Positions 44,271 to 53,764 of a DNA stretch of 64,000 bases are shown piece after piece. Each line of letters starts with the position of its first letter. Positions within the stretch are counted from its first letter, which is position 1. The notes under the pieces were generated by a model. That model saw only the letters and a list, made by a program, of their open reading frames with translations. It made no database searches and was not told where the DNA came from. Origin of the DNA: Paenibacillus massiliensis subsp. panacisoli DSM 21345 (GTDB lineage Bacteria > Bacillota > Bacilli > Paenibacillales > Paenibacillaceae); the NCBI RefSeq assembly GCF_000426545.1, contig NZ_AUFO01000007.1, positions 186,001 to 250,000 on the forward strand, read 5' to 3'. Position numbers and translations under genes: made by a program.

Positions 44271-44813
44271 ATGGCTGACCTATCACCATCCCAACCCACA
44301 ACACGCTCTGTCGATGAGCATCGCGCAGAAGCACCGCAGCAAGTAGCCTGCATGGTCATTACCGTATCAGACACGCGCACGGAAGAGACGGATACAGGCG
44401 GGCAGCTAATGATGCAGCTGCTACGTGAGCATGGCTATTCGATTAGCAAGTATACCATCGTCAAGGACGAACCGGAGGTTATTCGCCAGTTGCTGCTCGA
44501 TGCTGCAGCTGATCCCTCCATCGAAGCTGTTCTTCTCACGGGTGGAACCGGAATCGCTCCTCGTGACGGCACCTATGAAGCCGTAGCTTCCCTGCTTGAG
44601 AAGACACTGCCGGGCTTCGGTGAGATCTTCCGCATGATCAGCTATCAGGAGGACATCGGACCTGCAGCGATGCTTAGTAGGGCGATCGCTGGTAGCATCG
44701 GCACAACGGCCGTCTTTTCCATGCCAGGCTCCAGAGGGGCCGTTAAGCTGGCGATGGAACGCCTCATTTTGCCTGAATTAAGACACGTCATGCGCGAGCT
44801 GTACAAGAAATAA
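44271..44813 (+). CDS. moaB: Molybdenum cofactor biosynthesis protein MoaB/MogA family
   Basis: 180 residues. MITVSDTRTEETDTGG, LLTGGTGIAPRDGTYEA and SMPGSRGAVKLAME are the MoCF-binding domain signatures. The family adenylylates molybdopterin or is a paralogue of that activity. The start (44271) has AAAGGGAG upstream; an earlier in-frame ATG lacks a site. No other moa gene is in the window. Confidence 0.9.
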   Translation: MADLSPSQPTTRSVDEHRAEAPQQVACMVITVSDTRTEETDTGGQLMMQLLREHGYSISKYTIVKDEPEVIRQLLLDAAADPSIEAVLLTGGTGIAPRDGTYEAVASLLEKTLPGFGEIFRMISYQEDIGPAAMLSRAIAGSIGTTAVFSMPGSRGAVKLAMERLILPELRHVMRELYKK

Positions 44814-44938
44814 AGGAACGCTGCCACTTGTCAGCTTGTCTAAATCTGTTCGAAAATGCTGCTTCCTGCGCTTTCCCGAGAAATAATCACTTGTCCGATA
44901 CACACAAGCATACATGAGGAACAAGCCATTGATGCAAA

Positions 44939-44974
44939 TAAGGACCTGCCCCATTTCATGCGGAGCAGGTCCTT
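44939..44974. terminator. Bidirectional terminator between moaB and pncB
   Basis: AAGGACCTGC (44940-44949) pairs with GCAGGTCCTT (44965-44974). Confidence 0.75.
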
Positions 44975-45020
44975 ATCTTGTACTATCATACTCGGTTCAT
45001 GTTCAATGCCTATCCATATC

Positions 45021-46478
45021 CTAATGCTCGTCGCTCTCTGTGGACATATAGCTGTCGATCATCTTCTGCTTCATCTCCCAGATCTTCTCGCTTAGATTGA
45101 CCCGGTAAATCTCAGGATTCAGCTTCCGCAGGTACTGCGGCCAGAAGAGCTGCAGCTGCTCGCGATGGTAATCACGAATCCCCTCGAGAGATGGCAGTTC
45201 ATATACCTGCTTGCCTTCTACGAAGATCGGCTCCAGCATAGGAATCGCCTCATAATGCTCTACGTATTTCTTAAGGTAAGAATGCACAGGATTGAACAGC
45301 TTGAGTCGTTTGCCGTTACGAGGGCGATCCTCATCCGGGAAAAAGATATAATCTGCGATCGCCTTCTTCTGCTTCGGATCGACGATCCGGTATACTTCCT
45401 TCTTGCCTGGGGTTGATACCTTCTCCGGGTTACTGGAGATTTTGATCGTCGGCACCATCACACCTTCAACCTCTCGCTCTACCAGCTTATATACGCCTCC
45501 TAGAGACGGCTGGTCTGAAGCGGTAATGAGCTGAGTGCCCACGCCCCAGGTATCAATACGCGCTCCCTGTGCCTTCAGGTTAAAGATCGTATTCTCGTCC
45601 AGATCATTCGAAGCGACAATCTGCACATAATCCAGGCCAGCCGCATCCAGCATCTCGCGTGCCTGAATGGACAAATACGCCAAGTCGCCGCTGTCCAGAC
45701 GAATCGCATTCATCCGCTTGCCCTGGGACTCCAGCCATTTGGCTGTCTGAATCGCATGCGGGATGCCGCTTTCCAGTGTATCGAACGTATCGACGAGCAG
45801 AGTCACCTGATCTGGCAGCACCTTGGCATAGATATCGAAGGCCTCCTGCTCGGACATAAAAGTCTGTACCCAGGAATGTGCGTGCGTACCTTTGGTCGGG
45901 ATGCCGAACCGTTCACCCGCCAGCATGTTGGAGGTCGCGTCGAATCCAGCAATGTAGGCTGCGCGTGCTCCCCATACTGCTGCATCTGCCTCCTGCGCTC
46001 TGCGAGTACCGAACTCAAGCAGGATATCCCCCTTGGCCACTTGCTTAATACGAGAAGCCTTGGTCGCGATGAGGGTCTGATAGTTCATGAAGTTAAGCAA
46101 TGCGGTCTCCACCAGCTGCGCCTCCATGATGGTCCCTTCTACCCGGACAAGCGGCTCATTCGGGAACACCAATGCCCCTTCCTTCATCGAGTACAGATCG
46201 CCGCGGAATGAGAAATGACGAAGCTCCTCCAGGAAGCGGGGATCGTAATTCTCCTCCTGCTTGGCCAAATACTGAATATCCTGTTCTTCAAATCGAAGGC
46301 TCGCAACATAATTCACAATCCGTTCCAGACCTGCGAACACAGCATAGCCGTTACCGAAAGGAAGCTTCCGAAAGTAGGCCTCAAACACCGCCTTGCGTTG
46401 GTGCGTTCCATTCGCCCAATGGGCATACATCATATTAATCTGGTATTTGTCCGTATGTAGCGCGAGACTACTTTGCAT
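45021..46478 (-). CDS. pncB: Nicotinate phosphoribosyltransferase
   Basis: 485 residues. LHTDKYQINMMYAHW at the N-terminus, FGTRRAQ, the conserved GTHAHSWVQTF, IRLDSGDL and WGVGTQLI are typical of NAPRTase. Converts nicotinate and PRPP to nicotinate mononucleotide for NAD salvage. The start (46478) has AAAGGATGA upstream. Last gene of the nrtR-pncA-pncB operon, 204 bp after pncA. Confidence 0.95.
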   Translation of the reverse strand: MQSSLALHTDKYQINMMYAHWANGTHQRKAVFEAYFRKLPFGNGYAVFAGLERIVNYVASLRFEEQDIQYLAKQEENYDPRFLEELRHFSFRGDLYSMKEGALVFPNEPLVRVEGTIMEAQLVETALLNFMNYQTLIATKASRIKQVAKGDILLEFGTRRAQEADAAVWGARAAYIAGFDATSNMLAGERFGIPTKGTHAHSWVQTFMSEQEAFDIYAKVLPDQVTLLVDTFDTLESGIPHAIQTAKWLESQGKRMNAIRLDSGDLAYLSIQAREMLDAAGLDYVQIVASNDLDENTIFNLKAQGARIDTWGVGTQLITASDQPSLGGVYKLVEREVEGVMVPTIKISSNPEKVSTPGKKEVYRIVDPKQKKAIADYIFFPDEDRPRNGKRLKLFNPVHSYLKKYVEHYEAIPMLEPIFVEGKQVYELPSLEGIRDYHREQLQLFWPQYLRKLNPEIYRVNLSEKIWEMKQKMIDSYMSTESDEH

Positions 46479-46634
46479 CGTAATCATCCTTTCTGCCATG
46501 CCGCTTCGGCATCCGTTCACCATGAACCATGAACCTGAGTCTGTAGGAGTGGAGCCACATTGCGGTTCCACTCGTTTATTGTTGTATGTCGATAGCCACT
46601 TAGAGCCTTGTGACGTAGCCGTCCCCGTAAGTCT

Positions 46635-46649
46635 TTATACTACGTATAA
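46635..46649. promoter_or_regulatory. Inverted repeat between pncA and pncB
   Basis: TTATAC-TAC-GTATAA, a 6-3-6 perfect inverted repeat, the same geometry as the repeat upstream of the Nudix regulator. Possible regulator-binding site. Confidence 0.35.
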
Positions 46650-46681
46650 TGGTACGTCGTATACCAGCTACACCGTGAAGA

Positions 46682-47242
46682 TTATTTTGCCAGGACAGTA
46701 TCCTCAGCGCGCTCTACCTTAGCCCCCAAGCTACCACTGAAGTGTCCGAGCGCCCACTGGTGCCCCGCCTCATTAAAGCTGGCGACCGCATCCTCGTATA
46801 CGGTGATGGCAAAGCCCTTATTGTAAGCATCTACCGCTGTATGCAGCACACAGATGTCTGTGCACACGCCAACCAGATGCACCTCTGTAATGCCCCGCTC
46901 ACGCAGCTTCAGCTCCAGATTCGTGCCACTGAAGGCGCTGTATCTTGTTTTGTCCATCCAATAGATACCGTGTCCCAGCTCCATGTACACCGTCGCCAGC
47001 TCGCCATACAGCTCACGACCTGCCGTCCCACGAACATTATGAGGCGGGAACAGTGTCGTTTCTGGATGATAGGCATCCTCTCGCTCATGCAGGTCTACCG
47101 CCATGACGACGAAATCCCCTTGCGCCACGAAAGCCCGGGTCACAGCAGCAATACGCTCATTCAGGTCGACGGCTGGCTGGCCGACGGGCAGGCTTCCGGT
47201 TACAAAATCTTGAGTGTAGTCAATGACAATCAGAGCCTTCAT
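46682..47242 (-). CDS. pncA: Nicotinamidase
   Basis: 186 residues, isochorismatase fold. Catalytic Asp8 in VIDYTQDF, Lys in WMDKTRYSAF and the nucleophile in VGVCTDICV form the triad, and metal ligands are expected in VDLHEREDAYH. Hydrolyses nicotinamide to nicotinate, feeding pncB downstream. AAAGGAG lies before the ATG, 23 bp after the Nudix regulator gene. Confidence 0.95.
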   Translation of the reverse strand: MKALIVIDYTQDFVTGSLPVGQPAVDLNERIAAVTRAFVAQGDFVVMAVDLHEREDAYHPETTLFPPHNVRGTAGRELYGELATVYMELGHGIYWMDKTRYSAFSGTNLELKLRERGITEVHLVGVCTDICVLHTAVDAYNKGFAITVYEDAVASFNEAGHQWALGHFSGSLGAKVERAEDTVLAK

Positions 47243-47265
47243 ACTCCCATCTCCTTTACGATATC

Positions 47266-48060
47266 TCAGGTATAGATCGACAAACGCGGAATGCGGTCAC
47301 TAAAACGATATAGCTGTGCAGGCCGCTGCGAATACTGATTCGAGCTAAGAGGTGTGCCGTCCTCATCCCGAACCTCTTCCAAAATCCCCTGTCTGCTGCG
47401 TGTAGACGTTATTTTGCGGATAAAATTAGGCTCCTCAAAGTCAGGCACGACCGTCTGAATAACCTGATATAGCTCACCTAGCGTGAAGTGTGGCGGCAAA
47501 AATTGCTTCGCTATCGTTGTCTGCAGCATCTGCATCTGAATCTGGCGATAAGCGTCTGTGATGATCTCCTTGTGGTCGAAGGCAAGCTCCAGCTCCTCCA
47601 GAGCCTCCTGCACCGTGAACAGTCCAACCTCGGATGCATCATCTGCAGCCTGCCGCTCCTCCAGCATCCATTCCTCTACAAGCGCAAAGAAGGCATGCGA
47701 TATAATCCATCCGCGTGGATCACGACCAGGCTTACTGTATACTCCAAGGTACTCCAGATGACCGCCGTCGACCCCAGTCTCCTCCATCAGCTCACGCTTG
47801 GCCGCATCATACATGGATTCCTCCTCCTGACAGAATCCCCCTGGTAAGGCCCATCCGCCTTCATAAGGCCAGCGACGACGCTTGATCAGCATCACCTTCA
47901 GCTCACGTAGCGGCAAGGTCTTGGTTACGGTCTTGCGCTCACGCTTCGTTAACGTAAACATGACGATATCGGCAGGCGCTCCGTCAGGTGTACGGTATTT
48001 CTTTACATCGTAAGCATCCTTCTGTCTCTGTTCATGATCATGATTCTTATTTGAACTCAT
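47266..48060 (-). CDS. nrtR: Nudix domain regulator of NAD metabolism (NrtR-like)
   Basis: 264 residues. The Nudix box is complete (GGFCQEEESMYDAAKRELME followed by ETGV), so it may also hydrolyse a nucleotide. About 100 C-terminal residues (FTLGELYQVIQ, FIRKITSTRSRQGIL) form a winged helix, the NrtR layout. NrtR proteins repress NAD genes and respond to ADP-ribose. Position as first gene before pncA-pncB supports this. An ATG at 48060 after GGTGATGA is preferred; 48072 is also in frame and would be nearly leaderless. Confidence 0.8.
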   Translation of the reverse strand: MSSNKNHDHEQRQKDAYDVKKYRTPDGAPADIVMFTLTKRERKTVTKTLPLRELKVMLIKRRRWPYEGGWALPGGFCQEEESMYDAAKRELMEETGVDGGHLEYLGVYSKPGRDPRGWIISHAFFALVEEWMLEERQAADDASEVGLFTVQEALEELELAFDHKEIITDAYRQIQMQMLQTTIAKQFLPPHFTLGELYQVIQTVVPDFEEPNFIRKITSTRSRQGILEEVRDEDGTPLSSNQYSQRPAQLYRFSDRIPRLSIYT

Positions 48061-48075
48061 TCTCATCACCATATT

Positions 48076-48090
48076 ATATCATTTTGATAT
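48076..48090. promoter_or_regulatory. Candidate operator of the NAD salvage operon
   Basis: ATATCA-TTT-TGATAT, perfect inverted repeat overlapping a TGATAT -10-like hexamer that is 17 bp from TTGTCA on the minus strand. Fits autoregulation by the Nudix regulator. Confidence 0.45.
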
Positions 48091-48118
48091 TTTCATTATG
48101 ACAAGATTACAAGAAAAG

Positions 48119-48541
48119 TCAACCCTTCTCCTGCAATCTGCTCTGTGGGATCGACCGGAAAGTTGCTGTAGCAATGGCTCCCACGGTGTCGGCAGTGTCC
48201 CTGATCTCTGCTTCCGTTGTTAGTGTCCGTCCCCCTTCATGCACGACACGAGCCGTTATAATGAGCTCGCCCTCCTTCATGGCAGAGAGAAAATGAACAT
48301 TCAGATTGGTCGTTACACAGGCCCCCTGTGGACGCAGGGCAAGTGCTGCCATCCCCATCGCCTGATCCATCAAGGATGTCAGTACACCTCCATGAATTAT
48401 GCCCATCGAATTCGTATGCTGGAGCCCAGCCTTCATTGCCAGACGCACACGTTCACCGTCATACCCAAGAAATTTACAGCCCAGCAGACCCCAAAATCGG
48501 TGGTCTCCATCTTCAATCATGTTGCGTAGAACCTCTTCCAT
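48119..48541 (-). CDS. PaaI-type hotdog thioesterase
   Basis: 140 residues. The active-site segment GIIHGGVLTSLMDQAMGMAA and the strand TTNLNVHFLSAMKEGEL are the PaaI-family signature. It would hydrolyse an acyl-CoA of unknown identity. AAGGGGG before the ATG. Stands alone between the Nudix gene and a terminator. Confidence 0.87.
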   Translation of the reverse strand: MEEVLRNMIEDGDHRFWGLLGCKFLGYDGERVRLAMKAGLQHTNSMGIIHGGVLTSLMDQAMGMAALALRPQGACVTTNLNVHFLSAMKEGELIITARVVHEGGRTLTTEAEIRDTADTVGAIATATFRSIPQSRLQEKG

Positions 48542-48595
48542 GCCGGAAACCCCCTTCTCTTGCTAATTAGTCGATATCGCACACAACCTGAGTCC

Positions 48596-48628
48596 AAAAA
48601 AAGTACGGAAGCAGCCTCGCTTCCGCAC
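48596..48628 (-). terminator. Terminator after ricA
   Basis: GTACGGAAGC (48603-48612) pairs with GCTTCCGCAC (48619-48628), with seven A residues on the plus strand giving a T-run on the minus strand. Confidence 0.8.
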
Positions 48629-48656
48629 TTGCCTGTTACCTGTACTGCTCTATCCT

Positions 48657-49115
48657 TTAATCGCCGCAGCTGGATGGAGGAGCTTCGCTCCCCGTCTCAA
48701 CATGAACCTTCTCGGATACCGTGTCCCGAATGGCCGACATCACCGATTGGAGAATATCATTGATTTCGACCTGGCTCTGCTGGAACTCTGTCACGATCGG
48801 AATATTGTCCAATTGCTCCTGTAGCTCCTCCAGCTCCTGTTCGATTTTGGCAACCATCGTCTGATTACGCAGTGATTCAAAGGCAACAATCTCCTTTTGC
48901 TTCTTCTTCATGGCAGAGATCAGCTGCTGAATCTGTGGGTGCTTCTGCACCTTCTCTTCGGCCTGACGGAAATGCTGGACCTCCTCGCTGCTCTGCAGCA
49001 AGCGTGCAATCTCCTCAGCCTTTTTCAATATATCTTCACGAACGACAGGGTGCGCCTGGCCGTTTGAGTTCTGATGAGGCTCTTCTGCCCCATGCTGCAA
49101 CCGTTCTTCTGACAC
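48657..49115 (-). CDS. ricA: YlbF/YmcA family regulator (RicA-like)
   Basis: 152 residues, almost all helical: RQAEEKVQKHPQIQQLISAM matches the YlbF/YmcA core. It follows miaB, the same order as ymcB-ymcA in B. subtilis. RicA acts with RicF and RicT on RNase Y-dependent mRNA processing. GTG start after AAAGGAG. The C-terminal PPSSCGD holds a Cys. The rny gene is 5.7 kb away in this window. Confidence 0.85.
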   Translation of the reverse strand: MSEERLQHGAEEPHQNSNGQAHPVVREDILKKAEEIARLLQSSEEVQHFRQAEEKVQKHPQIQQLISAMKKKQKEIVAFESLRNQTMVAKIEQELEELQEQLDNIPIVTEFQQSQVEINDILQSVMSAIRDTVSEKVHVETGSEAPPSSCGD

Positions 49116-49187
49116 AGTCGATCGCTCCTTTACGATTTATAGGCTAATCTTGATCTATTGAAATACTTGTCCTGCTGGTAGGAACCG

Positions 49188-50735
49188 TTATTGTGCTACA
49201 GGCGTCGCTACAAGGTTACCCTTGATGTACCAAGTTAGTGCATCTGTAATCTCCACTTGCACGAAGGTACCGATCAGATCGGTGGCTCCTTCAAAATGCA
49301 CCAGCTTATTCGTGCGTGTCCGGCCTGCCAGAACCTGTGCATTGTTCTTGCTCTCGCCCTCGACCAGTACCTCTACGATCTGCCCCCGCATCTTGTCATT
49401 GCTGTCCTTGCTATATTCCTTGATGGTATCGTTCAGGCGCTGCAGGCGTTCCTTCTTGATCTCCATCGGTACATTATCCTCCATGATCGCCGCAGGCGTA
49501 CCCTCACGCGGAGAATAAATATACGTATACGCCATGTCATATCCGACCTCCCGCACCAGCGACAGTGTATCCTCGAATTGCTCATCTGTCTCCCCGGGGA
49601 AGCCCACAATGATATCTGTGGTAAGGACGACGTCGGGAATCGCCTGCTTGATTTTGGACGCCAGCTCCAGATAATGTTCTCTAGTGTATTTGCGACTCAT
49701 CTTCTTCAGTACGGCACTGCTGCCAGACTGCACAGGCAGATGAATATGCTCCACCAGATTACCGCCCTTAGCAAGGACATGGATCAGATGATCGTCGAAG
49801 TCTCGCGGATGCGACGTCATAAAACGAATGCGCGGAATATTGATCTTACGCATATCATCCATCAGATCCCCGAAGGTGTATGCCATATCCGTAAAATCCT
49901 TACCGTAGGCATTGACATTTTGACCAAGCAACGTAATTTCCTTGAAGCCTTGACGGGCCAGTTCCCGCACCTCCGCAATGACATCCTCGGGGCGACGACT
50001 TCGCTCTTTTCCCCGTGTAAATGGTACAATGCAATACGTGCAGAACTTGTCACAGCCGTACATAATATTCACCCATGCCCGCATGCCTTCCCGCTTCTTG
50101 GGCAGGTTCTCAATGATATCGCCTTCCTTCGACCATACCTCGACAACCATTTCCTTGCTAAATAAAGAGTCCTTGATCAACTGCGGCAGACGGTGGATGT
50201 TATGTGTACCGAAGATCATATCCACGAAGGCATGCTTCTGAAGAATACGATTCACAACGTTCTCCTCCTGCGACATGCAGCCACAGACGCCCAACAGCAT
50301 ATCTGGCTTTTCCAGCTTCAGATGCTTCAGATGTCCCAGCTCTCCGAATACCTTATCCTCTGCATTCTCACGAATAGCACAAGTATTCAGCAGAATAAGG
50401 TCGGCCATCTTGCGATCCTCGGTTGGTTGATAGCCCATTTGCTCCAAGAGACCCTTGATCGTCTCTGTATCATGCTCATTCATCTGACATCCATAAGTAT
50501 AGACCAGATAATGCTTACCCTTACCGAGGTGCTTCAGCTCATCAGGCACGGCATTCTCATACAGGACCCGAACGTCCTCCTTGCCCCGCTTTTTCTCATC
50601 TCTATGATTGGGTGTAGCGTTGATCTGTATGTTACGTCCCTTGATTCTATAGGTTGTTTTGCCGTCAGTCTCACTGATGACCTTGGCATCGGAGAAATCA
50701 AAATATTTGGAATAGTCCTTCGTATGGTCAGACAT
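49188..50735 (-). CDS. miaB: tRNA-2-methylthio-N6-dimethylallyladenosine synthase
   Basis: 515 residues. The N-terminal MTTase domain has [11 protein letters not shown] and [12 protein letters not shown] and GVCGCMSQ (three Cys). The radical SAM motif is CDKFCTYC, and a TRAM domain ends the protein. Methylthiolates A37 of tRNAs reading UNN codons. The first 65 residues are an extra N-terminal extension shared by Bacillales. AAGGAAGTG before the ATG. Confidence 0.95.
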   Translation of the reverse strand: MSDHTKDYSKYFDFSDAKVISETDGKTTYRIKGRNIQINATPNHRDEKKRGKEDVRVLYENAVPDELKHLGKGKHYLVYTYGCQMNEHDTETIKGLLEQMGYQPTEDRKMADLILLNTCAIRENAEDKVFGELGHLKHLKLEKPDMLLGVCGCMSQEENVVNRILQKHAFVDMIFGTHNIHRLPQLIKDSLFSKEMVVEVWSKEGDIIENLPKKREGMRAWVNIMYGCDKFCTYCIVPFTRGKERSRRPEDVIAEVRELARQGFKEITLLGQNVNAYGKDFTDMAYTFGDLMDDMRKINIPRIRFMTSHPRDFDDHLIHVLAKGGNLVEHIHLPVQSGSSAVLKKMSRKYTREHYLELASKIKQAIPDVVLTTDIIVGFPGETDEQFEDTLSLVREVGYDMAYTYIYSPREGTPAAIMEDNVPMEIKKERLQRLNDTIKEYSKDSNDKMRGQIVEVLVEGESKNNAQVLAGRTRTNKLVHFEGATDLIGTFVQVEITDALTWYIKGNLVATPVAQ

Positions 50736-50828
50736 AGATATCTCACTTCCTTTTCTGTCAGGGTACCTTTTTTAGCCTATATTCAAAGACCACGATCGTA
50801 ATGACTACAATAAAAGCTCTAATCAAAA

Positions 50829-50838
50829 ATTATAGCAC
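50829..50838 (-). promoter_or_regulatory. Extended -10 promoter of miaB
   Basis: TGCTATAAT on the minus strand, an extended -10, 94 bp upstream of the miaB start. No clear -35. Confidence 0.5.
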
Positions 50839-51086
50839 AAACCCCTTGACTATTCCATGAATGCCCGCATAAACGAAGCTTTATACAGTAATGCCAGCTC
50901 TCTCTGTCTACTGCACTCGTCTCATCTCCTGCATACTTTTCACTCTGCATATTAATACATAGGCTTCATCTGTACTTTTGTACTATTAAGGTAGGCCTCA
51001 GATCGGGTAGCCTCAAATGGAATTCCATAATTGAACCGTGAAAAAGCCGCCCCCAACGATACCTTGGGTGACGGCTGCGGCCTAAG

Positions 51087-51227
51087 CTAGCTGTATTGGT
51101 AGGCATGTTCTAACAGCCCTGCAATGCGCTCCCGGGAATCAGATAAGGCATCATAGAGGAAATCTACTGTGGAATCCTCTAATCCAGCATAGCCTGCGAT
51201 TCCGTTATTGGGATAATCCGAGATCAT
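51087..51227 (-). pseudogene. Possible 3' remnant of a lost gene
   Basis: The frame encodes 46 residues from an ATG (starts MISDYPNNGIAGYAGLED, ends LLEHAYQYS) and is open back to a TAG 51 nt upstream of that ATG. Protein-like composition but no Shine-Dalgarno site. Family not recognised. Confidence 0.3.
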
Positions 51228-51282
51228 GTGGGTGTAATTATACTTATCGAATACATGTTTCTTTCTAATATGTATCTATAGC

Positions 51283-51331
51283 ACTAAGGGGCGATCCCGA
51301 CAAGCTCAAGCTTGCGGAATCGCCCCTTAGT
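51283..51331. repeat. Long near-perfect hairpin
   Basis: ACTAAGGGGCGAT (51283-51295) and ATCGCCCCTTAGT (51319-51331) match perfectly and enclose CAAGC-TCAA-GCTTG. No T-run on either side. Could be a terminator without a U-tract or a REP-like palindrome. Confidence 0.6.
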
Positions 51332-51399
51332 ACACCTGCGGCTACTCTCCACAGGCAGCTCACCTGTACAAATGACAGTGAGCATGGTTCATTTAATTA

Positions 51400-51972
51400 T
51401 TATTCTACGATCTCAGCAGTATCACCGTTGTTAATGCCTGCTGCATTCGCTTCATCTGTATCAATGTGCATGTCCAATGCAAAATCAGGAGATACACGAG
51501 CAATGACATTCTCGAATACTACACCACGCTCACCGTTAAAACGCACCTTCAACAGCTGCTTGTCTTGAATGCCCCAGTTCTCTGCATCTGAAGTATGGAA
51601 ATGGATATGGCGAGCAGCAATGATTACGCCCTCCTCCAGATCTACTTCTCCAGCAGGTCCTTTTACTTTGACCCCTGGTGTGCCGTCAATCTTACCCGAT
51701 TCACGGACAGGCGCTTTTACACCGATTGCAAAGGAATCTGTACGGGAAATTTCAAGCTGGGAAGCTGGACGTGCTGGTCCCAAAATACGAACCTTCTCAA
51801 AGGAACCTTTTGAGCCAATTACAGCTACAGTTTCATTAGCTGCAAATTGTCCTGGTTGGGACAATGGTTTGAATTCTGTGAGTTGATATCCTGCTCCGAA
51901 CAGAGCCTCGATATGCTCTTGAGTCAGGTGAATATGACGTGCGGATACGCCGACTGGTACGATTTTGCTCAT
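51400..51972 (-). CDS. pduL: Phosphate propanoyltransferase
   Basis: 190 residues. Two PduL domains with metal-binding His: SARHIHLTQEHIEALFG and AARHIHFHTSDAE. Converts acyl-CoA and phosphate to acyl-phosphate. No microcompartment gene lies nearby and no encapsulation peptide is visible, so it is likely a cytosolic phosphotransacylase. The start (51972) has AAGGAGTGA upstream. Confidence 0.9.
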   Translation of the reverse strand: MSKIVPVGVSARHIHLTQEHIEALFGAGYQLTEFKPLSQPGQFAANETVAVIGSKGSFEKVRILGPARPASQLEISRTDSFAIGVKAPVRESGKIDGTPGVKVKGPAGEVDLEEGVIIAARHIHFHTSDAENWGIQDKQLLKVRFNGERGVVFENVIARVSPDFALDMHIDTDEANAAGINNGDTAEIVE

Positions 51973-52215
51973 CGTAAAGGTCACTCCTTCTTCTCTATAC
52001 ACGCTTATGCGTCATGGACCATTATACTCCTATTTGTAAGGGAATGAAAACCTTCCTGTCGGATGTTCGTAAAAATGTCGAAAACAACGCGTTAAAATGG
52101 CAGTCACCATAGCTTAATCTGCTGACCTGACCATTGAACACCAATCATGTATTTTATACTTAGACGATCATACCCGTAATACACAGATTAACGTACATTG
52201 CAGCACATTGGCATA

Positions 52216-52234
52216 GGCCGATATTGCATCGGCC
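52216..52234. terminator. Hairpin after the dipeptidase gene
   Basis: GGCCGAT-ATTGC-ATCGGCC perfect 7-bp stem, no T-run. Confidence 0.35.
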
Positions 52235-52248
52235 ACACTCCACATTTC

Positions 52249-53283
52249 TCACACCTTCGTGCTCGATATCGGTGCTTGAGGTAAATTCTTGGCCAGATAT
52301 CCAAGAGCATTGCCAGCGAGCCAGCCACGAACGAGACTCTCCGGGTAGTGCTTGAGCAACAGCCCTGCCCAAGCTGGATAATCTCCCGGATGCGCCAGTC
52401 CGCGGACATGCTGGTCCATCCCGTCAAAGTCCGATCCCAGCATAATCTGTCCAGCCCCCCCTAGTGAACATATATGCTCGATATGCGGCAACAAATCCTC
52501 AGCACGTACATCTGCCCCATCCTTTACGAATGGCGGATAGAACACAAGCCCAATACGTCCATCTCTCGCAATCAGAGCACGAATTTGCTCATCAAGCAGG
52601 TTCCTTACGTGATTCTGCACATACCGTGCGTTCGAATGAGAAGCCACCGGCGGTGTATCACTTTGCTCCATGACCTCCCAAAAGCCGGACTCGCTCAGAT
52701 GTGACACATCCAGCAACATCCCCAGCTTATTGCAGTACCGGATCATTTCCCGCCCCTTGTTGGTCAATCCAGCATTACGCTGCTCCAGCACACCATCACC
52801 CGCCCAATTGGCATAATTCCAGGTGATTCCGATGAGACGAATACCCAGCTCATAGCTCAAGCGGATATATTCCAGGTTCCCCTCCAGTGCGTCAGCCCCT
52901 TCCAATGACAAGAGACCCCACGCTGGGGCTTCCACGACTGCTTTTTGCAGCTTCGGCTCATCCTTCTCTGGTGCAATGCCAGCTTGCCTGGACAACTGCG
53001 CTGCCTCTTCACGCCACCGCAGCGTGCTGAGCCCACCATCGGGATAAGCAATATGCTCACGGAACAACTCGACCTGTCTGACAATATGCTCGAACCGCTG
53101 ACTCCCTACTTGCTGCGGAATGAAGATGGCGAAGGTCTGGAGGCCTACTCCTCCCTCCTTCATTCGGCTACGGGTCACATCCAGCGCCGGATCCTCAAAG
53201 CTCAGCGCTTGCCCCAGATGCATTTTGTACAGCACGTCACAATGGAAGTCGATTACAGGCCAGTTCGGTAGCACTGACGTCAT
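52249..53283 (-). CDS. Membrane dipeptidase (peptidase M19)
   Basis: 344 residues. Metal ligands include DFHCDVLYK (His-x-Asp), Glu in SLEGADALEG, LDVSHLSESG and ASHSNAR, and a late GSDFDGMD. This matches zinc dipeptidases of the renal dipeptidase family. No signal peptide, so cytoplasmic. The start (53283) has GGAGGGATAAA upstream. Confidence 0.9.
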   Translation of the reverse strand: MTSVLPNWPVIDFHCDVLYKMHLGQALSFEDPALDVTRSRMKEGGVGLQTFAIFIPQQVGSQRFEHIVRQVELFREHIAYPDGGLSTLRWREEAAQLSRQAGIAPEKDEPKLQKAVVEAPAWGLLSLEGADALEGNLEYIRLSYELGIRLIGITWNYANWAGDGVLEQRNAGLTNKGREMIRYCNKLGMLLDVSHLSESGFWEVMEQSDTPPVASHSNARYVQNHVRNLLDEQIRALIARDGRIGLVFYPPFVKDGADVRAEDLLPHIEHICSLGGAGQIMLGSDFDGMDQHVRGLAHPGDYPAWAGLLLKHYPESLVRGWLAGNALGYLAKNLPQAPISSTKV

Positions 53284-53316
53284 TTTATCCCTCCTGTCCT
53301 CTAATGCAAGAAAATG

Positions 53317-53350
53317 CAAAAAGACCCGTTTACCGAATGTAAACAGGTCT
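53317..53350 (-). terminator. Terminator after spoVS
   Basis: AGACCTGTTTA pairs with TAAACGGGTCT (one G-U pair) on the minus strand, followed by TTTTTGC. Confidence 0.75.
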
Positions 53351-53380
53351 ATGCTATTTAAGCACTCTATCTTTTATCCC

Positions 53381-53641
53381 TCACCTGGGCTCCACAATCA
53401 GCTTAATGGCTGTGCGGTCCTCTCCGTCAATAACAATATCCGTGAAAGCTGGAATGCAAATCAAATCCACGCCGCTTGGCGCTACAAATCCCCGGGCAAT
53501 GGCTACAGCTTTGATAGCTTGGTTCAATGCACCTGCTCCAATCGCCTGCAATTCAGCTGCTCCGCGTTCACGCAGAACTCCGGCCAGAGCGCCGGCAACA
53601 GAATTGGGATTGGATTTTGCTGATACTTTTAATACTTCCAT
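53381..53641 (-). CDS. spoVS: Stage V sporulation protein S
   Basis: 86 residues, Alba-like fold, nearly all of the protein is the conserved SpoVS sequence (MEVLKVSAKSNPNSVAGALA at the start, AIKLIVEPR at the end). In B. subtilis it acts at coat and core stages of spore formation. GGGGAGG before the ATG. Lies downstream of ymdB, the usual place. Its presence supports an endospore former. Confidence 0.95.
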   Translation of the reverse strand: MEVLKVSAKSNPNSVAGALAGVLRERGAAELQAIGAGALNQAIKAVAIARGFVAPSGVDLICIPAFTDIVIDGEDRTAIKLIVEPR

Positions 53642-53764
53642 AGTAAGTACCTCCCCTGGGAATAAGTAATGGCTTGATTCTCCACTAGTAGATGTTATTC
53701 GAGGATGGGCAAAAAATTCCTGCTTTTTGGTAATATTATTATTTCAAATCTCAACAATTGAAGC

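Larger units (their letters stand above)
50839..51399. other. Gene-poor region with a remnant frame and hairpins
   Basis: Contains no full gene. A 46-codon minus-strand frame (51087-51227) has no ribosome site. A hairpin near 51045-51075 is weak. A strong 49-nt hairpin lies at 51283-51331. Confidence 0.5.

Noticed and set aside
49257..50165. 302-codon plus-strand open frame antisense to miaB
   Set aside because: Mirror frame of a clearly conserved gene, no ribosome site, composition follows the miaB codons.
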